A program made the position numbers and the translations under genes. This document shows positions 46,165 to 55,010 of a stretch of DNA of 64,000 nt, piece by piece. The stretch covers positions 62,001-126,000 of the forward strand of contig JAYZEN010000008.1 of the NCBI GenBank assembly GCA_036337295.1, given 5' to 3'. The notes under the pieces are model-generated. The model was not told the origin of the DNA, did no database searches, and saw nothing but the letters and a program-made list of their open reading frames with translations. Position 1 is the stretch's first letter; every line of letters starts with the position of its first letter. The DNA is from Ketobacter sp036337295. GTDB taxonomy: Bacteria; Pseudomonadota; Gammaproteobacteria; Pseudomonadales; Ketobacteraceae.

Positions 46165-49100
46165 TTAGCGTATACGGTCCCCTTCCAACGGTTTCATAAA
46201 TTCATCCCGAATACTTTGCAGCTCTTCGATTGAATAATCCCACCATCGAACTTTCAGCAGCTTTTCAATGGTTTCCTGCGAGAACCGATACCGAATCACC
46301 TGCGCCGGGTAGCCTCCTACAATCGCATAGGGTGGCACATCGCCCACCACGACCGCACCGGAAGCAATAACGGCTCCGTCACCGATCTTCTTGGTGGGGT
46401 ACAGTATTTTGGCATCCGCGCCAATCCATACATCATTCCCGATTTCGACCTGAACCCGGTCCAGTTCATAACCTGGGGTAAAGCCAAATTGGGGATGATA
46501 GAACATACCGTGGGTGGAGAGTGTGTTCCTCGGGTGATCCGCATTCTGGATTAACGACGTTCGAAACACAGAGCAGTATTTACCGATCTTGGTGGTGCGG
46601 CGCAAATGGCGGACGTTGAAGGCGAGGCTGGTGAAATCACCCACTTCGATATCGTATTGTTCCTTGAAGATCTTGCGCATTGTCACCGTGAACGTGGAGC
46701 CACCTTCCAGCTTCAGAATCAGGAACTTGATAGAGCCCTTCAATTTACCTGGCGCCGCTTTATACATCCATGACAACAGGTTTTTACACAGCCAGGACTC
46801 CTTCATGCCGAATCCGCCTTTCGCTTGCACAGACTCCGTCTTTGGCAACCCGGAAAAGACCGCGAGGATGTCATCCACCTTCTTGCGATCTTCATCGCTC
46901 AAGGTTGAGAAATCCTGATAGGTGGACTGATCTCCGGCTTGGGTGATGGAGACAATGGCATTGGAAAGTTTTTCTACCGATTGCAGTTCAAACAGTATTG
47001 TGGGCGGAAGCTCGAGGTCAAATTGTCTGTTGATCTTGGCCACCAGATGCAACGCCGAAAGCGAGTGCCCCCCCATATCGAAGAAATTCGCCTGCAATGA
47101 GGTAACCGGCGTTTTCAACACATCCTGGAACATCTTGAGCAATTGGCTGGTCACGGTGCTCTGGGACAGATCACTGGTGGCGGTGGTGGTCTGGGTTTGC
47201 TCCTGTGGCGCAGGCAGTTTCTTGCGGTCGACCTTTCCATTCGGTGTTAATGGAAAGCTTTCCAGCTCAATGAACGCCGATGGCACCATGTAATCCGGCA
47301 AGCTGTTACGGATGTGCTCGCGAACCTGATCCACCGCTATTTTTGCGCCCCCGGCGCCTACCATGTAAGCCACCAGACGCACGTCCCCCGGGGTATCTTC
47401 CCGCGCGATGACCACGTTATGGGCGATACCCGGGTATTCAGAAATATGGGATTCGATGTCGCCCAGCTCGATTCGAAAACCGCGAATCTTGACCTGATTA
47501 TCCATCCGCCCCAAAAATTCGATATCCCCGTTCGCCCGGCGAATGGCCAGGTCGCCCGTTCGGTACAGTCGCGTCCCGGGTTGCAATGGATTGGGTATGA
47601 ATTTCTCGCGGGTGATGTCTTCCCGATTGAAGTAGCCCCGTGCCAGACCATCACCACCGATCAACAGCTCACCGGGAGCACCAATGGGCTGCAGGGTTTG
47701 ACGGTCACTGCAGATATACAGTTGTGTATTGGCAATCGGATGCCCAAGGATCAGTGCATCCTCTTTGCGTTTCACGTTACATACGGATGACCATATGGTG
47801 GTTTCCGTTGGTCCATACAGGTTCCAGACATCGCAACCCACGGCAATCAGCTTTTCCGCCAGGTCAATGCCCATGGCTTCGCCGCCGCACAGGGCTTTCA
47901 GCTTCGGTTCCCCGGTCCAACCAAATTCCAGCAACATGCGCCAGGTCACCGGGGTGGCCTGCAGAATGGTGGCACGATGCTGGTTCAGGCTTTCCATCAG
48001 CAACGTGGGTGACATCGAGACCTCCCGCCTTTTCATGACCAGTTGGGCGCCGGTAATCAGAGGGAGGAATATTTCCAATGCCGCGATATCAAAACAGATG
48101 GTAGTGATCGAATGCAGAATGTCGTGCTCAGTGATTCCCGGCTCAACTTGCATCGAACACAAGAAATTCACCAACGATTGATGCTGTAGCTGCACGCCTT
48201 TGGGCTTACCCGTTGAACCGGAGGTATAGATCACGTAAGCCAGGTTTTCAGGTTTAACACTGACGGGCGGATTCTCGGTATGAGGGGAGTCAAAGAGTTC
48301 CGAATCCGGCGTCAGCAAGACCGGGGTAGCATCACAGGCCGGCAGTTTTTCGGCCACTCCAGGCTGGGTGATCAGTACCATCGCCTGTGAGTCTTCGATC
48401 ATGTAAACCAGGCGGTCGGCAGGGAAATCCGGGTCCAGCGGAACGTAGGCAGCGCCGGCTTTCATAACCCCAAGTAATGCTATGACCAGCTCAGCGGAGC
48501 GATTCAAACAGACAGCAACCAGCTTCTCTGGCCCGGCACCCAGGTTAATCAGGTGTTGGGCAAGTTGATTGGAGCGCACATTGAGTTCTTCATAACTCAG
48601 TGTGCCGGCTTCAGAGATCAGGGCGGTGGCCTGCGGCTTGCGTTCAACCTGCTGTTGGAACAGTTCAAAGGTGCACTGCCGGTCAGGATACGACTGTTCG
48701 GTTTGGTTCCATTGCTCAAACACCATGCCGTGTTCCGACACAGACAGCAGCTCCAGATCCCAGGCCGGGCGCTCTGCATTTTCCATCGCCCTGGCAAGCA
48801 GCTGCATGTAGTTGTCGGCCATCCTGGCGACAGTATCCTGGTTGAAAAGATCGGTGCTGTATTCCAGTGTGCCGCTGAGTTCCTGGTCTTCCTCCAGCAT
48901 TGACAGCGTCAAATCGAACTTGGAGCCACCCGGATGGGCTTCAACCGGAGTCACCGTCAGGCCGGGAATGGTCCACTCCGTGTGCTTGGCATTGCGGTGA
49001 ATAAACAGATGCTGGAAATAGGGGGATATTCCGGCCTTACGTTCCGGGCGCAGCTCCTCCACCAGACGTTCAAACGGCAGTTCATCGTGCGACAACGCGT

Positions 49101-51963
49101 CCAGGGTGGTTTTTCGCACTCGGGACACCAGCCCTTTGAACGATGGGTTGCCCGACAGGTCGGTTCGAATCACCAGATTGTTAATGAACAGGCCGATCAG
49201 GCCTTCCGTTTCCATTCGGTTACGGCGCCCGGTAGGGGTACCCACCAGGATATCGCTTTGTTGTGTGTAACGATGCAATAGCAGTTGCCAGCCCGCCAGC
49301 AGCACCATAAACATGGTGGCGGACTCATCCCGGGCGAAGTACTCCAATGCAATTCGCAATGAGGCAGGAATGGTAAATTTGACCTGGCCACCTTTGAGAG
49401 TGGGCTTGTCCGGACGCCGGTGGTCACTGGGCAACTGAAGCGGCTCTGGTGGATTAGCCAGTTGTTCTTTCCAGTACTCAAGGTCTTCCCGATAGGAATG
49501 GCTTTGGCTGTTCTGCTGCTCCCAGGCGGCAAAATCCGCGAACTGGATCGCCAGCGGTTGCAACGGCGAACTCAGTGGTTGACTGGCTGCCATTTGCGTG
49601 GAAAAGGCATCGTACAGTAACCCAAGTTCTTGAAAGAATATGCCTGAAGACCAGATGTTATCGTAGATGATGTGATTGAAAATCAGGACCAGCGTGTGGT
49701 CCTCGCTGCCCAGTTTGATGAGGGAGCACTCGAACAGCGCATCACGCTCTACGTGGTGCACTTTTGACAGGGATTGGTGCACCAACTCATCCAGTTTTTT
49801 CTCACGTTCATCGCTGTCCAGATCCGACAGATCCATGGTGGTGAGCGTGATGGGATAAGGTGGCCGGATGATCTGGTAAGGGCCGCTATCATCATGGGGG
49901 AAATTGGTTCTGAGGGTTTCATGGCGCGCTACCATTTCAGTTAACGCTGCTTCTAACGCCCGCTTGTTAAGCTCACCGCTCAGTCGAACTGTGTTGGAAA
50001 TATTGTAGGAGGCACTGCCACCCTGCAGCTGGTTCACCAGCCACATTCTTCTTTGCGCGTAGCTGGTGGGCAGCTTTTGATTGTCCGCCCTGGGGATTGG
50101 CAGCAGATCTGGGATGGCATCGGTGGATACGGACGCGGCAGACTCGATGCTCTCTGCCAGTTGTTTAAGGTCAATGGCGTCAAACACGGATCGCATTGAC
50201 AGCTTCACGCCAAAGCGCTTGTTGATGCGGGACACCAGCTGCGTGGCTTTCAACGAATCCCCACCATATTCGAAGAAACTCTGGTTGGTGCTGAGTTTTT
50301 CTTTTTTCAGCAGGGCCTCACACAACTCAATCAGGGCCTGCTCGGTCTCATTGTCTGGGGCGACATATTTATCCGTGACGATTTCGATCTCGGGGCTGGG
50401 ATCCGGTAATTGGTTGCGGTCAATTTTGTTGTTGGGCGTTTTGGGTAATGACTGCATCCTGATGAACATGGCGGGAATCATGTAATAAGGGAGCCGATCC
50501 GCCAAGTGCTGGCGCAACATCCGCACATTGATGGATTCGGACGCTTCGCCCGGGGTCAATACCAGGTAAGCCACCAACTGGGTATCCTGGCCGACGTCTT
50601 TCGCAACGACAACGGTCTCTTCCACACAGGGGTGATCCAGCAATGCGGTTTCGATCTCGCCGATTTCAATCCGGAACCCCCGGATTTTGACCTGAAAATC
50701 TTTCCTGCCTTTATGAAGCAAGAGGCCGTTTTCCAGCATCATTCCCATATCGCCGGTGCGGTACACCCGCGTATCCGGCTGATCGGGATCAGCTTCAAAT
50801 ACCTGCCTGGTGATCTCTTCATTACGCCAATAACCCAGGGCAATATAAGGACTGCGCACGGTGATTTCACCCACCTCTCCCACCGCCACAGGCGCACCAT
50901 CTTCCCCCAACAAACGCACTTCCACATCGTCCACCGGGAATCCAATGGGCACCACCTTGTCTTCCAGCTTGGTATCCGGATCGATTTTAAAATGGCGAAT
51001 GGTGCCGGTTTCAGTCGAACCCAAACCGGTGAAGAAATGTATGTGTTGACCAAATACTTTGCGGGCAAGGTGCACATCAGAGGTCAGCACCCGCTCCCCA
51101 CCGAAGATTACCAGGCGGATGGCATAGCCTGCGCCGCTGGTTTCATTCTCCGCTGCGAATTGCCGGAATACCGAGGCCACCGAGTGGTAGATGGTGATTT
51201 TATTGTCTGCCAGCCAGGCCGACAGGTTTTCCAGGCCCTGTTCCCGGATGTCATAGGAATACAACGAGGCACCGTTCAGCAATGCGCCATAAATACAGTA
51301 CACCGCGCCCATAACACTGGCTGAATATAGCTGAGTGAATCGGTCTTCAGGGGTGACGGACTGCAGGTTACTGCGCCGCATGCATCCGTGCAGAACATTC
51401 CGGTGGTTCTGCATGACGCCTTTGGGCTTGCCGGTGGAGCCGGAGGTGTAAAGGATGTAGGCCAGGGTGTCGGGATCGATGTTAAGGTCTAGGTTACTGT
51501 CATCCGTAGTCGGATCGATGGTATCCAGGTTCACCAACACAGAAGCATCGCCTGACACGGCCTGGGCTGATCCAAGATGCTCGGTATTGGCCAGTATCAG
51601 CGCTGCCTGGGCGTCATTGAAAATGTATTCGTTTCTGGATTCAGGGAACGCAGGGTCAACCGGGACGTAGGTATTACCGGATTTCAATACACCCAGTATC
51701 GCCGCCATGTTGAGCGTACCTTTCTCAAGGTAGATTGCCACGCGCTGGGATGCTTGATTGTCCAGGCGGGCACAGATAGTACGTGCGATCCTGTTCGCCT
51801 GACGATTAAGTTCGTTATAGGTGAGAGCTGATTTTGCGTCCAGCACTGCCATGTGGTCACTGTAGAGTTCCACCTGCTGTTCAAACCGGGTTGCGATCGA
51901 CTGCTCCGTTGCAACCTTGGGAAAGCGGGAAAGCTCGTTCAGGTGACTGTTATACATGCTCAT
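46165..51963 (-). CDS. NRPS A-T-C-A-T with C-terminal CatB-like acyltransferase
   Basis: A synthetase of about 1932 residues. The first A domain (about 25-525) has YTSGSTGKPKG and Lys in NNKIDRN, but the position of the usual amino-binding Asp is Met in SASVMGAVY, so its substrate is probably not an ordinary alpha-amino acid. T1 has Ser in EYGGDSLK (about 570). The C domain (about 625-1065) reads NHIIYD at the HHxxxD site. The second A domain (about 1100-1610) gives pocket residues D-I-L-Q-L-G-L-I-W-K, a glycine code. T2 has DMGGHSL. The last 190 residues are a left-handed beta-helix acyltransferase (KLEGGSTFTVTMRK, ADHPRN, IGNDVWIGADAKI) replacing a thioesterase. Start at ATG 51963, preferred over TTG 51969. 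Confidence 0.95.
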   Translation of the reverse strand: MSMYNSHLNELSRFPKVATEQSIATRFEQQVELYSDHMAVLDAKSALTYNELNRQANRIARTICARLDNQASQRVAIYLEKGTLNMAAILGVLKSGNTYVPVDPAFPESRNEYIFNDAQAALILANTEHLGSAQAVSGDASVLVNLDTIDPTTDDSNLDLNIDPDTLAYILYTSGSTGKPKGVMQNHRNVLHGCMRRSNLQSVTPEDRFTQLYSASVMGAVYCIYGALLNGASLYSYDIREQGLENLSAWLADNKITIYHSVASVFRQFAAENETSGAGYAIRLVIFGGERVLTSDVHLARKVFGQHIHFFTGLGSTETGTIRHFKIDPDTKLEDKVVPIGFPVDDVEVRLLGEDGAPVAVGEVGEITVRSPYIALGYWRNEEITRQVFEADPDQPDTRVYRTGDMGMMLENGLLLHKGRKDFQVKIRGFRIEIGEIETALLDHPCVEETVVVAKDVGQDTQLVAYLVLTPGEASESINVRMLRQHLADRLPYYMIPAMFIRMQSLPKTPNNKIDRNQLPDPSPEIEIVTDKYVAPDNETEQALIELCEALLKKEKLSTNQSFFEYGGDSLKATQLVSRINKRFGVKLSMRSVFDAIDLKQLAESIESAASVSTDAIPDLLPIPRADNQKLPTSYAQRRMWLVNQLQGGSASYNISNTVRLSGELNKRALEAALTEMVARHETLRTNFPHDDSGPYQIIRPPYPITLTTMDLSDLDSDEREKKLDELVHQSLSKVHHVERDALFECSLIKLGSEDHTLVLIFNHIIYDNIWSSGIFFQELGLLYDAFSTQMAASQPLSSPLQPLAIQFADFAAWEQQNSQSHSYREDLEYWKEQLANPPEPLQLPSDHRRPDKPTLKGGQVKFTIPASLRIALEYFARDESATMFMVLLAGWQLLLHRYTQQSDILVGTPTGRRNRMETEGLIGLFINNLVIRTDLSGNPSFKGLVSRVRKTTLDALSHDELPFERLVEELRPERKAGISPYFQHLFIHRNAKHTEWTIPGLTVTPVEAHPGGSKFDLTLSMLEEDQELSGTLEYSTDLFNQDTVARMADNYMQLLARAMENAERPAWDLELLSVSEHGMVFEQWNQTEQSYPDRQCTFELFQQQVERKPQATALISEAGTLSYEELNVRSNQLAQHLINLGAGPEKLVAVCLNRSAELVIALLGVMKAGAAYVPLDPDFPADRLVYMIEDSQAMVLITQPGVAEKLPACDATPVLLTPDSELFDSPHTENPPVSVKPENLAYVIYTSGSTGKPKGVQLQHQSLVNFLCSMQVEPGITEHDILHSITTICFDIAALEIFLPLITGAQLVMKRREVSMSPTLLMESLNQHRATILQATPVTWRMLLEFGWTGEPKLKALCGGEAMGIDLAEKLIAVGCDVWNLYGPTETTIWSSVCNVKRKEDALILGHPIANTQLYICSDRQTLQPIGAPGELLIGGDGLARGYFNREDITREKFIPNPLQPGTRLYRTGDLAIRRANGDIEFLGRMDNQVKIRGFRIELGDIESHISEYPGIAHNVVIAREDTPGDVRLVAYMVGAGGAKIAVDQVREHIRNSLPDYMVPSAFIELESFPLTPNGKVDRKKLPAPQEQTQTTTATSDLSQSTVTSQLLKMFQDVLKTPVTSLQANFFDMGGHSLSALHLVAKINRQFDLELPPTILFELQSVEKLSNAIVSITQAGDQSTYQDFSTLSDEDRKKVDDILAVFSGLPKTESVQAKGGFGMKESWLCKNLLSWMYKAAPGKLKGSIKFLILKLEGGSTFTVTMRKIFKEQYDIEVGDFTSLAFNVRHLRRTTKIGKYCSVFRTSLIQNADHPRNTLSTHGMFYHPQFGFTPGYELDRVQVEIGNDVWIGADAKILYPTKKIGDGAVIASGAVVVGDVPPYAIVGGYPAQVIRYRFSQETIEKLLKVRWWDYSIEELQSIRDEFMKPLEGDRIR

Positions 51964-51987
51964 GACCAATCCATTCTAAGTCAGGGT

Positions 51988-52803
51988 TCATCTCAATGAG
52001 TAAATGGTGCAGTGCTTTCTCACCCATTCTTTCGTGCTGCGGGAAAAGGGCTCTCTTCCCCAGTACGCGCCTGCCCAACCCGCGCCACGATCAACGCGCG
52101 CGTCGTTGTGGATCTCTTCAATCAGATATTCAAGTGGGTCCAGTCCATACCGCTTGGTCAACTTGATTCGCATGTCCGTATCCATTCCATTGATGAACAA
52201 TGTGGAGCCGGGCTTTAACATATCCACCAGATTGGCGAAGGCTTCTTTTGATTTTGCCGGTGGCAGGTGGAACAGAACGTTCTGGGCAAATAGCAGGTCC
52301 ACTTTCCCCAGGGAGTTCATAAAGGGCTTATCCAGCATGTCGCCCACCGCGAACTGAACGGGGTTCGCAATCTCCGGCTTGATGATATATTCGTTGTTGT
52401 CGATTTTATCGAATGTTTCTGCAACGAATTCTTCGGTAACAAATGGCCCGCAATGCACTTCATCTCGGGTATATTTTTGGGTTTGTGCCTGGCTAATGAC
52501 TTCCGGAACAATATCGAATCCCCGGATTCTGAATTTCAAATTGGGGAACTTCGACTTTAACAAATGCGATAACGTGAAGGCCTCAGCGCCATTGCAACAG
52601 GCAAAGATCACGATCTCAAGCACGTCATCATCACGGTAGGACGAGCTCTGCATTAACTCGGGGATAACCCGATCCACGATCGCCACATACTGGTTTGGGA
52701 AGCGATAGAACTGGGTATAAACCCGGTTTTTACGAGGTTTGAATTTCAATATCAGTCGATACTTTAAGGTGCGTAAAAACCGTTTCAAATTTGATTCGCG
52801 CAT
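51988..52803 (-). CDS. CheR-like SAM-dependent methyltransferase
   Basis: A protein of 271 residues from ATG 52803; the open frame extends 65 codons further upstream but that part does not look coding. The core resembles the catalytic domain of CheR: VFACCNGAEAFTLSHLL near the SAM loop, FRIRGFDIVPEVISQA (acidic end of beta-2) and VDLLFAQNVLFHLPP. The usual CheR N-terminal helical domain is replaced by a short basic segment. It is 24 bases upstream of the large NRPS gene, so methylation of the NRPS product or of a sugar fits better than receptor methylation; this is inference. Confidence 0.8.
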   Translation of the reverse strand: MRESNLKRFLRTLKYRLILKFKPRKNRVYTQFYRFPNQYVAIVDRVIPELMQSSSYRDDDVLEIVIFACCNGAEAFTLSHLLKSKFPNLKFRIRGFDIVPEVISQAQTQKYTRDEVHCGPFVTEEFVAETFDKIDNNEYIIKPEIANPVQFAVGDMLDKPFMNSLGKVDLLFAQNVLFHLPPAKSKEAFANLVDMLKPGSTLFINGMDTDMRIKLTKRYGLDPLEYLIEEIHNDARVDRGAGWAGAYWGREPFSRSTKEWVRKHCTIYSLR

Positions 52804-52928
52804 GTCTGTTCCACTGCTCACTGAAAGTGCTATAAGGTTCGTAGGTCCATCAACCCGGGGAGACACAACAATATTGGTCCGGGTAGAACTCCAGACTTGT
52901 CCGGAAACGTCAGGCTTGATTCCCCACC

Positions 52929-52958
52929 TAACTAAAAGGCCACCATGGATGGCCTTAT
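52929..52958 (-). terminator. Terminator-like hairpin in the leader of the methyltransferase-NRPS unit
   Basis: AAGGCCA (52935-52941) pairs perfectly with TGGCCTT (52949-52955) across a 7-base loop; on the minus strand the stem runs into TTTTAG. It lies about 130 bases before the ATG at 52803, in the right place for an attenuator if the promoter is further upstream. Confidence 0.4.
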
Positions 52959-53366
52959 TATTCAAACATTTAAAATTATTACACCTGAAAATTATCACAT
53001 TTTCATTGGTATGAATTTTAATATTAAGAAAAACAAAACGGTGTAGCTGGAGGGCGAATGCTGTTCAGAACAAATATCACATGCAGGCCCCGCAACGATC
53101 GATCCAGATGTTCTTCATATTACAGATTGGTGCTTGGCCGATCACCTCAAGCAGAATGAGGCTAAAATCTCGGCTATTTGCGCTTGAAAACGAATGAGTG
53201 CTGATCGGAGACGTGAGGTGTCGCGCTGCTCCGTGCCAATCACTCCATTACATTAAACACCCATTATTTGACCAACTGATGATGCATTCATGGTTTGGAG
53301 TCACTCAATATCTGCCATGGCAATGCATAGGCAATATTCGAACCATAACCAAAATAAATTAGAAAA

Positions 53367-53384
53367 AACAGTGCTTTACTGTTA
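53367..53384 (-). terminator. Putative terminator of the ATPase gene
   Basis: On the minus strand AACAGT-AAAGC-ACTGTT is followed directly by TTTTTCT, about 45 bases past the stop at 53428. The stem is only 6 bp, so efficiency may be modest. Confidence 0.5.
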
Positions 53385-53427
53385 AAAAGGAAATGTCTGT
53401 GTCAATTTTCTCGACACATCAAGGCGC

Positions 53428-54348
53428 TCAACCCCTTCTGCTCTTGATGCTGGTCACTACATTGTTGAACAGTTGCTCGAAATCCTGCGCCTGAAAGGCT
53501 TTGTCGCCAAGCTGGCGCATGGGGTTTTGGCCCAAGGCCAGCAGGCCCCCTTCTGCGCGCTCTTTCAGTACGCCCATCAGGTATTCTTCATCGATCACCT
53601 TGAGTCGATCGCCGAAAGCAAAGGACAGCGCCGTATCACAGAGCACGTTGATCAGACGCGGTACGCCCCGACTGGCAGCGTAAATCAACTGATAAGCTGC
53701 TTTGGTGAACAAATCGCGCTCTGCTCCTGCCTGCACCAGTCTCCATTTAATATAAGAGGCGGTTTCCAGCGGAGTGAGGGGGGCGATATGGTAATCGACG
53801 GTGACCCGCTGGGAAAACTGCATCAACTGCGGTTTGCTCAGCAGTTCCCGGAGTTCCGGCTGGCCCACCAGGATGACCTGTAGAAACTGGTCATTGGTGG
53901 CATTGATGTTGGACAGCATGCGCAGCTCTTCCAACACATCCTCCCCCAGGTTTTGAGCTTCATCGATGATCAATACCGTTCGTTTCTTCAACTCGAACTG
54001 CTTCTGCAGAAACTTGGAGAAGTTTTCATACAGCGCCACCGGGTGCTGCTCGCGATAGTCCAGTTTGAATGAGTGCAACACCCAGGGCAGCAACTCACCC
54101 ATGTTCTTGCGGGTGTTGGTGATCAGGCCGACGGTGATTTTGCCCGGCAATTGCTTGAGCAGATGTTGGATCAGCGTGGTTTTGCCGCTGCCGACCTCTC
54201 CGGTGATCACAGTGAATCCGGCTTGATTGAGCACACCATACTCCAGCATCGCAAACGCTGCGCTGTGAGTATTTCCCATGTACAGAAACTCAGCATCTGA
54301 TATCAGCGTGAAAGGCTTTTTCTTGAGTCCAAAATATGCTTCGTACAT
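53428..54348 (-). CDS. XrtA/PEP-CTERM-system-type AAA ATPase (ExeA-like)
   Basis: A 306-residue ATPase of the ExeA/GspA-like group that accompanies exosortase and exopolysaccharide loci. The opening MYEAYFGLKKKPFTL is diagnostic of the group. Walker A GEVGSGKT is at residues 50-57, Walker B is VLIIDEAQNL near 125, and an arginine-rich sensor region RGVPRLINVLCD lies near 235. It lacks the C-terminal peptidoglycan-binding part of ExeA. Its exact job in polymer export is not established. ATG at 54348. Confidence 0.88.
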   Translation of the reverse strand: MYEAYFGLKKKPFTLISDAEFLYMGNTHSAAFAMLEYGVLNQAGFTVITGEVGSGKTTLIQHLLKQLPGKITVGLITNTRKNMGELLPWVLHSFKLDYREQHPVALYENFSKFLQKQFELKKRTVLIIDEAQNLGEDVLEELRMLSNINATNDQFLQVILVGQPELRELLSKPQLMQFSQRVTVDYHIAPLTPLETASYIKWRLVQAGAERDLFTKAAYQLIYAASRGVPRLINVLCDTALSFAFGDRLKVIDEEYLMGVLKERAEGGLLALGQNPMRQLGDKAFQAQDFEQLFNNVVTSIKSRRG

Positions 54349-54461
54349 CGTGCGCTCCGTTACCCGTTCCGGGTACTCATCGCTGGGTTCCGCTGTGAAT
54401 CAGCTGGACCGGTGACCAACACCCCGAAGCAGGTCTGCGGCAGAACACTGCTGCCCGGGGC

Positions 54462-54489
54462 ATTGAAACCCGCCGGGGCGGGTTTCAAT
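54462..54489 (-). terminator. Hairpin after the GT2-PssD-PssE operon
   Basis: A perfect 13-bp inverted repeat (ATTGAAACCCGCC with GGCGGGTTTCAAT, two bases between) lies 38 bases past the stop at 54528. The arms themselves carry A and T runs, but no further T-tract follows, so a terminator is likely rather than certain. Confidence 0.5.
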
Positions 54490-54527
54490 AATTTAGCAAT
54501 CACCGAATCATTCATATGTAAACTATT

Positions 54528-55010
54528 CTACTCTTCATTGACGAAAGATTTCAGTTTTTTGATCAGGTTCACTGAAGTCTCCGGACACCCCTGTTCAGAG
54601 CTGAGCTTGGTGGCCAGGCACGCCGAAATGGCGGAATTCAGTTCCTGGGCCGTGTTCACAAACTGGATCTGCTTGTACTTGGCAAACTTTTCCGCTGTAC
54701 CCAGCTGGTGATTGTTGCGGTGTTCACCCTTTTCAGCCAGCCGGGGCATCAATACCAGGGGCTTGGCGTGTTCCAGACCAGAAATGATGGTTCCCATACC
54801 CACATGGGACACCACCACATCCGCCTGATTGAATTTTTCGGTGTACTCACCCGGACCCAGTTTCTCGACACAGGTCATGTGCCGGGCCTGGTACCGGGTT
54901 TCCCCGACCTGGGCAAACACCTGGGTTTCAGGATGCTCAGCAGCCCACAGGTCAACGGCTTCGATCAGTCTTTCAAACGGCAACTGGGTGCCAACGGTCA
55001 CGAAAATCAT
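54528..55010 (-). CDS. PssE/Alg13-like glycosyltransferase subunit
   Basis: A 160-residue protein equal to the C-terminal (donor-binding) half of a GT-B enzyme. It starts MIFVTVGTQLPFERLI, typical of the Alg13/PssE group, and has DVVVSHVGMGTI and the PLVLMPRLAEKGEHRNNHQLG loop that binds UDP-sugar. I start at ATG 55010, which overlaps the stop of the partner gene (ATGA); the open frame upstream is not coding. It would pair with the PssD-like protein at 55007 to form one enzyme. Confidence 0.9.
   Translation of the reverse strand: MIFVTVGTQLPFERLIEAVDLWAAEHPETQVFAQVGETRYQARHMTCVEKLGPGEYTEKFNQADVVVSHVGMGTIISGLEHAKPLVLMPRLAEKGEHRNNHQLGTAEKFAKYKQIQFVNTAQELNSAISACLATKLSSEQGCPETSVNLIKKLKSFVNEE

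Larger units (their letters stand above)
52804..53427. other. Long intergenic region upstream of the methyltransferase-NRPS unit
   Basis: No convincing gene lies in these 624 bases, which are AT-richer than the flanks. They hold a terminator-like hairpin in the leader of the methyltransferase gene (52935-52955) and a terminator for the ATPase gene (53367-53384). Promoter boxes for the leftward unit were not clear. Confidence 0.5.

Noticed and set aside
52804..52998. 65-codon N-terminal extension of the CheR-like methyltransferase
   Set aside because: The extension lacks CheR-like or other structured sequence, while ATG 52803 gives a sensible N-terminus.
53225..53239. TTGGCACG on the minus strand in the 52804-53427 gap
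   Set aside because: The GG-N10-GC spacing fails by one base and the -12 box reads AGCG.
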